Positions 1 through 11,484 of a stretch of DNA of 64,000 nt are shown in pieces (the first letter of the stretch is position 1; each line of letters begins with the position of its first letter). Location: NCBI GenBank assembly GCA_013397075.1, contig VWZS01000858.1, positions 62,001 to 126,000 of the forward strand. Reading direction: 5' to 3'. Made by a program: the position numbers and the translations under genes. A model generated the notes under the pieces. It was not told the DNA's origin and did not search any database. It worked only from the letters and a program-made list of their open reading frames with translations. The DNA is from Rhabdornis inornatus (lineage: Eukaryota; Chordata; Aves; Passeriformes; Rhabdornithidae).

Positions 1-1573
1 CAGAATATTTAAATCTTGTCCAAGTTTTGTTTAAGATTCCATTAGGATGCAGTCGTGAATGAGCTTCTTTTTGCATATGTAATTAGAAAGCAGAACAGAT
101 GGGAAAGGCATAGTTTAAAGTGATGTGTTCATTAAAAAAACCAAAGCTGCAAAGTGTTTGTTTCCCAACAGTGAATTCAGGATATGAGACTCCTTAGGTT
201 TCTGACTTTTTTTCCCCTACTTTGAGTCTGACAGCTATGAATGACAACAAGATCTCTTTTGTATCAATTTTTGTTAGATATCACCACTGTTCCTTAGGGC
301 AGATTGACTGTTCATTCCCTCATATGTGGTGTGTGCTCAATTAAGATATACTAGGAAGCAGTGGGTATTAAGAAGCAGACAATACATCCAGGGATTTATT
401 TTAATTGCATTTACAGTAAGAAAGATCGATTGGGATTTTTAAAAATAATATAGTGATTTTAATGTTCTCTTAAAAAAGATCTATGTGGGTTGTATCCTGA
501 TAACTACTGTTATCCCTTGGGTTATTTCTACTTTTAACTTTCAGGGTTTTAAATGAAAATGAAACAATTTTAAGAAATATAATTAGGGATTTTTTACACA
601 TACAGACCCTGTCTATCTTTTTACTAGAAGGCAAGTCTTCTAAAATTGGTCAAACAATGTCCAAAAAATATTTGCTAAAGTGAATAAGGGCTGATCCTTA
701 CTCTCCTCCACCAAAATAGAAAAAAAGTTGTTTTACGTAGTTTAAAAAATTAAAAGCATACCCCCTTTATAGGCTTGCATCTTTCAGCTTCTAAGAAGGA
801 AGGCTAATTTGAGGAATGAATATTGGATCTTTCCAATCTTCTACCCCTGCAAAATGAGTTTTATTAATGTATTTTATAGGGAACTTAGAGCTTCAGAGCT
901 TACTGATTCTTGCTGCACTTCCAGAAAGTTGTTGAAACTCATGGAGAAGTAGGCCAAAGGTTGGATCTCATTTCCCAGTTTTTAGTAAATATGGTTTGAT
1001 TTGGGGTAAATTCTAATAGTGCATTCTAGAGAAGAAGATATCTAGTCATCATTTTTGTTCTCTTCTTCTCTCATACTGCTATGTATTTTTAATGCTCAGT
1101 ATTTTTTACCTTCTAAATATCAGCCTTTGCTTCTTTTGAAGCCCAAGGTTCCTTATTTGCCCATTATTGGTGTTTTGCATGGTCTTGTCAGCAAATGTAT
1201 CCCTGCTGTTATGTGCTAAAAAGAAGAGCTTTTCAAAAATGCAAAAGCAAATTCCTCCCCTGAAGATAGGGGATGGATTATAAATCCAAATTTAGCTAGT
1301 ACAGTAGACGGATACAAGGAATAAACAAATGCATGCTGTTTATGATAAGGAAATAAATGTTTGCCCATGCCAGTATCAGGAAAAGATTGTTTCAATTAGA
1401 AGTGAAGCCCTGTAAGAGGGCTGAAGCATCTTTGTTGGAGGACTCTATCAAGTACATGGTAAATGTGACCCACCCTCAAAGCAGCTTGAAGTGCAAAGTC
1501 TTTAATCATCAAAGATTTCTGTAAAAGCATAACTTTTCCCAGTGTGACTAGACCCACTGTAATGTTCCAGGAT
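1..1573 (+). other. CNTNAP2: CNTNAP2 intron 2 segment, no features recognised
   Basis: AT-rich unique-looking sequence. I see no coding frame above about 60 codons, no recognisable transposon and no RNA gene. It is assigned to intron 2 only because it lies upstream of exon 3 on the same strand. Confidence 0.75.
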
Positions 1574-2040
1574 TGCAAGGGACCTTAAAGATCATCTAGT
1601 TTCAACACCTTCTACCAGACCAGAAAACCCTCTTCAACCTGACCTTGAACACTGCCAGGAATTGGGCATCCACAACTTCTCTGGGCAACTTGTTGCAGTG
1701 TCTCACCAGCCTCACAGTAAAGAATTCTTCCTAATGTCTAACCTAAATCTAGTCTCTGTTTGAAGCCATTCTTCCTTGTCCTGTCACTACACACCCTTAG
1801 GAAAAATTTTCTCTCCCTCCTTCTTGCAGGCTCCCTTCAGGCACTGGAAGACTACAATTAGTTCACCCCAAAGCCTTCTCTTTTCAAGGCTGAACAATCC
1901 CAGCTTTCTCAGCCTGTCTTTATAGGAGATGTGCTCCAGCCCTCAGAGCATCTTGTGACTTCCTCTGGATGTATTCCAATAGCTCCACATCCTCCCTTTG
2001 TTGGGGGCTGCACAGTTGGAAGCAGTTCATTCTCTGAGTA
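1574..2040 (-). mobile_element. CR1 LINE fragment, 3' end, 5'-truncated
   Basis: Read on the minus strand this is the familiar end of a CR1 element. The + strand text GACCTTAAAGATCATCTAGT at about 1583-1602, followed by CATCCACAACTTCTCTGGGC and then AGTAAAGAATTCTTCC, mirrors the conserved 3' end of avian CR1. The element runs leftward, so its 3' end is near 1574 and its truncated 5' end is near 2040, just beyond the TTGGGGGCTGC segment. The typical 8-bp 3' terminal repeat is degraded. The copy lies antisense to CNTNAP2 and has no open frame left. The boundaries are approximate. Confidence 0.9.
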
Positions 2041-5000
2041 ATGTCTTTATCTACAGTGTATTATAAAATGGACAGAGGAAGACAAGGCATAAATGAAAAC
2101 CTCCATTGATGTGCTGCTTAATTACAATAATGACAAAGAGTGCAGGTTGATTTATGCAATTTAGAATTTTGGGTCTCTTATATTATTTTCTAGGTACTGT
2201 AGAAAATGGCTGCCCGTATTTTCTCTGAACTGCAGTAAATTAATGATCTCAGTATTTCAAAGATTTCTTTTTGGTCTTGATCTATCTTTTATGTAGCCAA
2301 ATGACAAGCAATGTCTTGGAAAATAGCAAGGTGTCAAACAGTATTGATTTTTTGCTATTGCAGTGACCTAGAAAGTGTTATTTCTCATTGAAAGATTATG
2401 TTGTGGTTTTCCCATAAAAATAAGATGATTCAAACTCTAGGAATGTTTCAGGCTATTATTACATAATTATTTTAAAAGGCATTTTTTTTCCTTGCTGAAA
2501 GGCTATAGAATTGTTCCATGATCAGATAAAATAATGCCCTGATTTGTAACTATCTCAAAACCTACATCTTACACGTATAATTTGCTTTTTAATGAAAATT
2601 CTGAGTAAGTATCTTGTTTTTTTTTAATTCATATCATTGAAATTTTTTATTACTAACTGGGAAAGAGTGGAAAAATAGACTTACTGGTATTTTTAATTTT
2701 GTGATTTGAAGTAGGGAGTGATGAACAAGTAAGATTTCAACAAGAATGGATTCTTCCCCTGCAAATTAATGTTTCCAGTTTTCACCATGAATGATAATGA
2801 AAGTCCCAAATTTTCAAAATAATTATTTCTAACAGAAACAGAACAGATATTTTCAAAAATCATCAATGTCCCCCTTCTTATAGATCTGTAAACTCAGTAC
2901 CCTATGACAGTTAAGATAAAAATATAAAATCTGTGAGCTTTGCTGGTTACTGAAAATTCAGTATGGGGAATGATAAGAAAGGAAGGGTAACCCATCATGT
3001 TGGCTGTCTTTGTGTGAAGTAAATGGGAGGTAACTCATTCCCCAACTCTGAATAGGAAGCTGAAATGTGTAATTAAAAGGAAGAAATTATACATTAAAAA
3101 ATAGGCCCAAGATAACTTAAATTCTTTATACTCCTTGAGATATATTGTGCATGTGTCATTCAGAGATAAACTATGTTTTTCATGCTGCTTTCTGTTCCAC
3201 TAAATCTACCTGTGGAATAAAATGCAATAAAAACAGGAAACACATTGGAATATTCAAAATTTAAAGAAATTAAGCCTTTGAACTTCAACTCTTGTAATGG
3301 AACTAATACTATTTGTTAGCAATCATTTTTATTTGGTGTAAAATCATTAATAATTTCCACTTTTGCAAGTTCTTAGCACTCTGAATCTAGTTTTATGTCT
3401 TCTCCATAAGACATGGAGACATGTCATGTGTTTGTTTCAGTAGTTTGGTCAGTCTGCAGTAGGAACAGATCAAATGACTTGTTTCGAAAATAAAGCTTTA
3501 TGAAATTTTTCATAGCCGCCTTTTACCACAGGAATGCTCTGGCTGGCTGTGCTGATTAAACTTATAGGCTTTTATGCATAGAAAAGATTCTTGGATGCTC
3601 AAAGATATTTGGGCCGCATGCCCAGTGATGACTTTACTGTTGCTGAACTTGGAGTTCTCTACTGACAAAAGTTCACGTACAGTCATTCTTGCTCAAGTTT
3701 AAATGAGTTGCCTAGTGTGTGGTGTAGAGTGCTATGTGGTATAAATCACAGTATCTCATGACTCACTTGGTTCATGTCACTGGTTCAAATATTTTGACTG
3801 CTGACTGTGTGAATATGTTTTATCACATTAAATTCTGGAAGAGAATAAAAATAAATATAGGAAGTCTGCAATTGAATTCATTGCAGTGTTATTACCAAAA
3901 AGCTCCATAAATATTCCTTACCTTTTTAGGGAAAATAAACTGTATTATATGCATCTGTTTAGTATGTTTACAACAATTTTTTACTTCTAATCTCCTTCTA
4001 ATTTTTAAGTCTATTGATTTCCTATTGCATTATTTGTCGTTAAAAGGCAGCACATGAAATAAAGGGAGCATTGTATGAAAAAATATGTATCCAGTGCCTA
4101 TTTTTCTGCCATAATAAAAAGTGCAAATAATAAACATAATAAAATTCAGGATATAGCCTATAACTATTAAAAATGAACAATTTACACCAAGGTGTGAATA
4201 ATAACTCCGAATAGTAATTCAACAATTTTAATACAACACTCTAGTTTCAGTATGATGTAATGTTCCCCATAAACGATTAACATGCCATTTTTTTGATTCT
4301 TCCCTAAAGATAATTATTTATTCTTTTATAATGTACTGTCCATAAAGTTCTGTTTATTTCAAAAATAGTGCCATATTGTGGAAATTAGGTTTGATTTCCA
4401 AATTCCTCACTCCTTCAAAAAGGCAAAATATATTATTTATCAGTATCTCCTCTTTTATCAGTCTAGTATCAAACCAAATTCTGAATTCTGGTGAAGAAGC
4501 AGGGTTTATTCAGCAAAATATTTAATGATATGCAGAACTGTGAGCATATGCACATTTATGGGCATGTGTGATTTTTGTACATACCTAGATTGAATAGAGA
4601 TAAAAATGTACTTAAATTTTTCCAGTGAATTCAGGGTGCTTTCAAGATTTCACAGTGGGGAAATTTGTATGTAATCCAACATTTTCATACCTTCTTCAAA
4701 GCATACACCTGTAAAAAAATTTTGAAGGAAAAAAATCAATCCTCGACCCACTAGAGGTTACATGTATCAGCAACAAAATTAACAAAGTAGTCATCTCCCC
4801 AAAATCACACAGTTTGGTGAATCAAAGTGGAAAGGATAAATTTAATTGATGCTCACAGGCTGTTTCTGATGACTGGCTGGTGGCTGCCCTGCCTGCTCAG
4901 ACTGACCACTATTCCTTTTTGGTGCTGGTCTGCTCAGCAGCACATTTAGCTGTAACACAGTGTGTCTCTCCTTCATCCTTTTGACAATTTACTTCTTTAC

Positions 5001-7432
5001 ATGCTTGGAAAAGCCAGAAGGCAAATCTGAAACTGAAATATAGGATAATATTGTTGCTGCTCTTTTCAACATTGACTAAAAGTCTTGTCTCTTGCTTGTT
5101 AGAAATGGTTATAGGACAGTCTGTCTTGCAAAACTAGTGTTTCCATCTCATGGCCTAGATGTGACACAGTAGTCACATCTCTTTAAATTTTCTTAAGCAT
5201 GATGTGAAAAATGCTTTCCAACTCTTCTTACAGAAATATAAACAACTTAGGAAAGGAATGCTAGTACTCAATTTTTACAAACTTTTCAAAGGATTTGTAG
5301 GTGAAGACTCTTTGAAACCTAGTTGAAATTTACAATGACTTTTTATCAATTACAGAAGGCCAAAGTCTTGTCTCAGTAATATGAATGTACTAAATAAAGA
5401 AATTATATCTTTTTATTCTTCAAAGTCATTTCCTTTAAGTGTGCTTAACAATATCTCCTGGTCTAATGTAAATCTCCTGCATTATGTTAAAAACCATAAT
5501 ATCTATTTTAACCTCCATAGCATTATAGTATGTCACACTTTTTCAGCAATTGAATTGATGAAGGAAATTTTATAGATTGACTGTTCAACTTTGCCTTTCA
5601 TAAAAATTTTTTAAAATGCCCACACTTGAGCCTTATTTTTTTTCAGTATCCATCAAAGAGTTTTTTTACAAAGATGGCTTTTGTACAGTGCAAATTTCTT
5701 ATCTTTTGTGTGCCATCAATCTCAGATACGTAAATTTGATGAGGATATTAGGGTAGGAAGAGAAAACATCATCTCTGCTATTACAACAAGCATGTCGAGC
5801 TAATTCTTCCAATCTCCATGCATAGTAGTTATGAAGAAGCTACATTCAGTTTTGAATTATTAGTCTCTGCAAAACTAGATCTAATTTGAATTTGGGAATG
5901 TGTGGGAATATTTTTTCTCCAGGTGCTTTTCAGTAAGGGTATTCTTTTTGGGTTTATTTGTTTTAAATATCATTTCACTATTCCCTACAGCTAAAGTATC
6001 CTGTTTATTTTGCTGGGTAAAGCAGGGAGAAAGTGTCTATTGTAAATCTTGAGAATTTTAACAAATTAGTTGTCATTGGCATAGTGCTACACTTTTAATT
6101 ACAATGAAAGACAACGACATAAGGCATCAAATCATCCCGTTGATATGACAACATTAAAATGTCCAATGACCTGCAAAAGTTAACACCTGTAGCAGCTGAA
6201 TTAGTTTCAGGGTTGTCTAAGACTGAGGCAATGCTGCCGCCTAATGATGGGAGTATATAAGATGCAGTATAGCAAAGTTGTTGGTTTGGCAAGCAAGACA
6301 GGCTTGTGACATCAGTTGAACACTATAAGTGAAATTAAAAGCAATAAAAATTGGCCCATGGACTAGATTACATGATTTGATGGTGTGCCAAGACATTTAT
6401 TTGGTTCAAAGCTAAAAGCAAAGTAAAACCCCTGTAAATCACATCAAGTCTGTAAACATTTTTTTCTGTGTATTAATGTCTGTTATGATTATAAAGAGAA
6501 TGATACTCCACTTTTTCTCTATTTTGATAGATGAGTTTTTAAATTTCATATATTTTCTAATGCTTACCATCATAATAGCTATATCATTATAATATCTATC
6601 TGAGAAATTTTATTATTCTCTGAAGAATCCTCATACAGTTTTCCCCTTAATATTTTTGTTTCAGAACAAGAAATTGTATTAATGTCTCAATACTATATTT
6701 ATCTATGCATCACAGGCCTTCATTATTTAGAACAGTTTAATGTAGTCTAGTGGCTGAGAAGAATATTAATAGTATTACTGTCAAGTTAGTTCATAAACCC
6801 ATAAAGAGCAATAACCCTTGTGTAAGGCATCTGCCAATTTAATCTGTGGCAGCTTGTACAACCAGCAGATCAAAACTGGATGTAGCCCTGCAGTACTTGC
6901 TCCTTTCTCAATTCTTCTAGTAGATCTTTCAGTTTGTAGTCTACAGTGAAAAATAAAAAAGCAGAGAACTTGCTCTTATTTCCTCATTTTTTATCTATAT
7001 TATGTCTTCAACTTGAAATGTTATTGAAAAGGCATAGAAAATCCAAAAATTTGTATTGATTTGTGCCTTACTCTGACAAAGGGCTTCATGGAAAATTGGT
7101 CAACCCTTGAAAAATTATAATTTGGCAAAAAGTAATTAACTGTAATTAAAGCATTATAAAGGCATTGATTGGTTAGCAGGCATCCCATTAAATCATTATA
7201 ATTATGTAAAATATGATTAGGGCAATAGATTTAATGTATTTAAAGCCTGTGCTAGAGTTTGTTCTGCATTTTTTTTAAATGGGAACTCATATTTCTTTTG
7301 TACGTGCTCAAATTTTTTTTATTTTCTATTCCTCTCAGCTGGGCTGACTTCCAGCAATCAGCATCTTCACAATGAGTTCACATCAAAGCAACTGCCTGAG
7401 ATCTAAATATCCCTTCTGCTTCTACACAACAG
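2041..7432 (+). other. CNTNAP2: CNTNAP2 intron 2 segment, mostly featureless, TAAT-rich near the exon
   Basis: AT-rich intron with scattered short frames (up to 65 codons, for example 5381-5575 + and 6095-6292 -). None has a recognisable domain or paired splice signals, so I treat them as chance. The last few hundred bases (about 7110-7260) are unusually rich in TAAT/ATTA homeodomain-type core motifs, with two TAATTA sites exactly 10 bp apart at 7133 and 7143. I recognise no transposon here. Confidence 0.65.
7401..7432 (+). other. CNTNAP2: 3' splice acceptor region of CNTNAP2 intron 2
   Basis: A pyrimidine-rich run (CCCTTCTGCTTCTACACAACAG) ends in AG at 7431-7432. A plausible branch-point sequence, TCTAAAT, lies at about 7402-7408, roughly 25-30 nt upstream, which is a normal distance. 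A second AG at 7437-7438 could act as an in-frame alternative acceptor 6 nt further on. Use of the first AG gives the exon length and phase expected for CNTNAP2 exon 3. Confidence 0.85.
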
Positions 7433-7626
7433 GCGCAGGAGGTTGGTCTCCATCAGACAGTGATCATTACCAATGGCTGCAAGTGGATTTTGGGAGTAGG
7501 AAGCAGATCAGTGCTATTGCAACTCAAGGCAGGTACAGCAGTTCTGATTGGGTCACTCAATATCGGATGCTCTACAGTGATACAGGGAGAAACTGGAAAC
7601 CATACCACCAAGATGGAAACATCTGG
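7433..7626 (+). CDS. CNTNAP2: CNTNAP2 (CASPR2) exon 3, part of the discoidin domain
   Basis: Internal coding exon of 194 bp. The reading frame starts at codon position 2 (first base of the codon from the preceding exon) and ends on a codon boundary. It encodes 65 residues that match human CNTNAP2 residues 70-134 from memory, including GGWSPSDSDHYQWLQVDFG and the terminal HQDGNIW. The only difference I see is Ser for Asn at residue 91. This is the middle of the N-terminal F5/8 type C (discoidin) domain; the segment has no cysteine, consistent with that domain's disulfide joining its ends. CNTNAP2 is a type I membrane neurexin-superfamily protein that pairs with contactin-2 and clusters Kv1 channels at axonal juxtaparanodes. 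The exon has AG before 7433 and GTAAGT after 7626. Paralogues CNTNAP1, 3, 4 and 5 diverge more in this stretch, so the assignment is firm. Exons 2 and 4 are outside the window. Confidence 0.97.
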
Positions 7627-7632
7627 GTAAGT
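7627..7632 (+). other. CNTNAP2: 5' splice donor of CNTNAP2 intron 3
   Basis: The exon ends ATCTGG and is followed by GTAAGT, the consensus U1-binding donor. Without splicing, the frame would run on for 24 codons and stop near 7699, so intron retention would truncate the protein inside the discoidin domain. Confidence 0.93.
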
Positions 7633-8037
7633 AATTATTATGAAATGGAGGTGTGTGCTGTAATGGTGTTTATTGTCAGTGCTTCTTTTGGAATTCTATG
7701 ACTTGCAGAACTCTTCAGTGTTTATATCAGAACAGAGCTTTGCTCAAAACATAGTGATTCAAGTTGCAGCTGCTGTCAGGAGGGCTATCCCCAGATTAGC
7801 AAACCCATTTTGGGATGACAGTATTTAGCAGAACCTGCAAATGTTTTTTGGTTGCTGGTATTGCTCAATTGGTCTCTTATGCTTTGCCTCCTCCTTCCTT
7901 TTAACTAATTGAATGGAGCAAGATAAAATAGTAATTTTGAAAATTCTCCTGTTAAAATTTTGGAAGGTAATCTTTTTCCTTGTGTGTATATGTGCTGGAG
8001 AGCAATTTTATCATGTATGTATTGTTTTCCATACAGG
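7633..8037 (+). other. CNTNAP2: CNTNAP2 intron 3, between exon 3 and the LTR
   Basis: Ordinary intron sequence of about 0.4 kb. It contains no recognised repeat or frame apart from the read-through of the exon frame to the stop near 7699. Confidence 0.7.
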
Positions 8038-8624
8038 TGCTACCAGGATGTGGGTTTTTTAGTTGGGATAGAGATAATTTTCTTCACAGTACCTAATATG
8101 GGGATGTGTTTTGGATTTATGCTGGAAAGAGTGTTGCTAATTCAGTGATGTTTTCCTTACTGCTGAGCAGTGCTTGCACAGTCTGAAGGCCTTTTCTACT
8201 TCTCACCCTTCTCCAGCAAGTAGGCTGTGGGTGCACAAGAAACTGAAGGGGCACAGCCAGGAAAACTGGCTCTCACTGACCACTGGGATATCCCTTGCCA
8301 TATGGAGTCATGGTCAGCATATAATACTGGGGGAAGGAGGAAGAGGGCATGGTTGGAGTGATGGCATTTGTTGTCCCAAGTCACCATTACATGTGATGGA
8401 CTCCTGTTTTCCTTGGGATGGCCAAACAGCTGCCTGCCCATGGGAAGTGGTGAATGAATTCCTTCATGGCTTTGCTTGAGCGTGCCTTTTGCTTTACCTA
8501 TGAAGCTGGCTGTATCTCAACCCATGAGTTTTCTCACATTTCCTGTTCTCTCCCTCATTCCACTGTGGGAAGTGAGTGAACAGCTGTGTGCTGCTTAGCT
8601 GCTGGCTGGGGTTAAACCATGACA
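8038..8624 (+). mobile_element. Solo LTR of an avian endogenous retrovirus (ERVK-like), sense orientation
   Basis: The segment begins TGCT and ends GACA, fitting TG...CA ends at about 587 bp. It contains the ordered landmarks of a common avian ERV LTR: an early TTGGGATAGAGATAATTTTC stretch, GCTGAGCAGTGCTTGCACAG, a TATA-like ATATAATA at 8319-8326, TGCCCATGGGAAGTGGTGAA, the ATCTCAACCCATGAGTTTTC stretch, and the closing GGCTGGGGTTAAACCATGAC. The polyadenylation hexamer is ATTAAA in related copies as I recall them; here it reads ATGAAG (8500-8505), so it is probably weak or dead. There is no internal viral region on either side, so this is a recombined solo LTR. I could not find a clean target-site duplication. 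Short frames inside it (for example 8174-8479 +) are chance. The family name needs a repeat-library search. Confidence 0.85.
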
Positions 8625-11484
8625 AGGGATATTTATGCTATAATAATTTTAGGGGAAAGCATATAATTTGGCTTAGGTTTTTACATTTTTTTCATGGATA
8701 AACTGCTAATTTCATTCTTGCTGAAAGCACTAGCCTTCCATTTTGCTGACAAAAAGTGATAGCTATTACTTAGCATGCTATATTCATAGCATTTCTTTCA
8801 GATGGTATTCTTTTGAAAAAGTATACTTTGAAAACAGCAACATTTTATTATTCTTTCTGAAATCAAATTAAGTGATTAGCTATTATGTCAAAGCAGACAA
8901 GATTTAGCACAGTGATATTTTAGATTCATGTTTTTGTCAGGTGCTTCTTTAATTAAGGTCTGTTATTAAAAATGAATGTCAAATATAGACCATAAGGTGA
9001 ATGATTTTATCCATATAAGAGAAACTCTGTTAATATGTGGAGTATGTAGAAACAGTCATTTTTTATTACAATATTGATTTTTTGAAAAATATTTCCTCTA
9101 TGTGACAGATAGGATTCTGAAAGAGGGAGAATTTAAAGCTGAGGAGGTAGAAAACCTTGAAGAGAAAAAATATTGAACTTTGGCTTAGATTCCTTAGAAC
9201 TTTAATATGCGTGTTATTCATCAGGGTAGGGGACAACTTATGCTTAAGCTTGATGAATATAAAAATTTGTCTTTTAAGGCCATTTACTGTAAATACTAAA
9301 TGCTAAAAATATTTTTATATGTCTACTCTGAAAGTATAAAAGCTTGTCCAACAACTACTGTTGAAATCACCAAGAATGGGAGAGAGCTTTGCAGCTGGCT
9401 GAGTGAATAATATATAAAGAGGAATAGTTAAGCTGAGGAAAAATATGTTCTTAATAACTTTTGGTGATGCTTAATTTGGTTGATTTAGTCACAGCTGTGA
9501 TTGCTTGTTTCCAAAGCAGACCAGCTTTCCAAGTGAGAGCTTTTTAGCAAGTCTTTATTCTTACACCGTTACTTAATACAAAAATGTTGATAGCTTCTTC
9601 ATGCAAGAACATTTCCTTTTTCTCTTTATTAGCACTTTTGTATGCTTGATGGATTCAGGGGAATACTATTGGTCTGCTATTGATCATTGACATCACTTGC
9701 AAAAGAGTATGATGAGCCATGCAGGTCTGCTGCTTTTGTTTGGAATGCTGTTTTTGGATATATCCTAGCAAGGTGGTTGCTGCAATACTGCTATTATTCA
9801 TGTCCTACAATTTTTACCCAATATTAGAAAAGCAGATTAAAAAATAAATGCTACATTATCCCTGCTTTCTTTTAAGAGTAAAAGTGGGCTGTTACCCAAA
9901 AAAATAAAAAGGCCACGGTTCTTGACTAATTCTCGTTTGCCTAAAATAGTATTGCTTTGGTGGTTAAATGATGTCACAGCTTTGGTTTTATCTTGGAAAC
10001 ACTGTTTATTAGCTATTAATAAATATTCATCTTAATATGTTCTGAAAACAGGGGAGGTGCCTGAGCATGGAGAAATTCTGTGGTCCTATTGTAGTAGTAG
10101 TGTTACAAGGAGACAGACTTCCCTAATATGAAAACAGAATGGTGTAGGTTTCCCATAAAATCTTCCATTTAGCGTCAATTTGTACAAGAAATTAAAAGCA
10201 GTGCTATAATAGTGCAGCTATTAGGATCAGATTAGACCACATAAGGCAAGTATCTATCGTAGCACTTTAAACTCATAAAATCAGATTCTTCGTGACTGAA
10301 ATGACTATGGTGATCTTAAAAGTCTCATGATTCTGGTGCCCTTAGAAATCTTTTTAGAAAGAATTTATTCTTTACCTTTTGATTTGTACCTTTTAAGAGA
10401 TTTATTCACTGGAGAAATACACTATGCAGCCTTTGTTTAAAATCCCTCTCCCATCATCTCTATGCCTGAATGTCATTGTTTTCTGACAACAACAAATTTA
10501 AAATTAAATGCAAAAGCAAATTAAAAGAGGGAAAGAGAGGTGCAAAGTTCAACCATATTTAATACTGAAGTAGTTATGGCGTCAACTGACACAGAGGGTG
10601 AGATGTGAGAAACAAAGGGAAATAAAAATAAAGCTAAATGGATGAATTGGAGAGGGAGCAAAGGAGAAATAATTTGAATAGGGATATAGTCAGGAACAAA
10701 CCATCATAATCTGCATAAAAGGCTGAAGTGAACTCTTTCTGTATGTGTTAGTCAGGGAGAAAAAGAAGTTCTATAATTGCCTCCTAAGTGGGAGAGAAAT
10801 CAAAAGGCTATCAGGAAGCCTGTGATGGAGAAAGTGCTTTCAAGGTGATTTTAGAGTACACTTCCCAGTTCTGTGAAATGGATTTTGTGACCCCACCCCT
10901 CCTGGGCTTTTGGACATTTTCAATTTTCATGAATTTTAATAAAAGAAGTGCATATCATCTCTTTCCATAAAATGCCTGGCAACTAGAGAATTTTGATCAC
11001 CTCTCCTACCTTCACTCTTGTTGTCTGAGATTCTAATTTTGATAGGTCATGAGGTTTCTCTTTATATGTCAATCCACTGGGGTGTTTCATGTACACAAAA
11101 GGAAATCTTTGTTTTGGTATAGATGGTCATTTTGGTTTCTGTATCAATGCTGTCTATTTGCCTAATGAACACATACCAGACATGATTCTACATATAATAC
11201 TGTTTCTATTTGCTAACTCAGATATAGATGATCTAAATGTCTCATGTTAAGCATAATGCAAGTATGCTCTATAGCTATAAGAAAATACTGAAACATTGAG
11301 ACTCAAATTATATGCATCAGTGGCAGAGGCTCAGCATGTCTAATATTGAAATCTTTCCTAAAGGAAATTGGAAAATCCTTGCTAGAATTGAAGAGATATT
11401 TTGAAATATTGTCTTCTAAAATCTGATTACTCTAATGGAACTTGATATCAGCTCTCATCATTTTATTCTTGGGGATATCAAAGT
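8625..11484 (+). other. CNTNAP2: CNTNAP2 intron 3 segment, nothing recognised
   Basis: AT-rich intron. The only frame of note (10788-10970 +) is 60 codons with no recognisable domain. No repeat family recognised by eye. Confidence 0.65.

Noticed and set aside
7372..7432. In-frame ATG and 20 open codons directly upstream of exon 3
   Set aside because: They lie before a good acceptor and include the polypyrimidine tract; no sign of a first exon or promoter.
8174..8479. 101-codon + frame after exon 3
   Set aside because: It lies wholly within the solo LTR and has no protein similarity I recognise.
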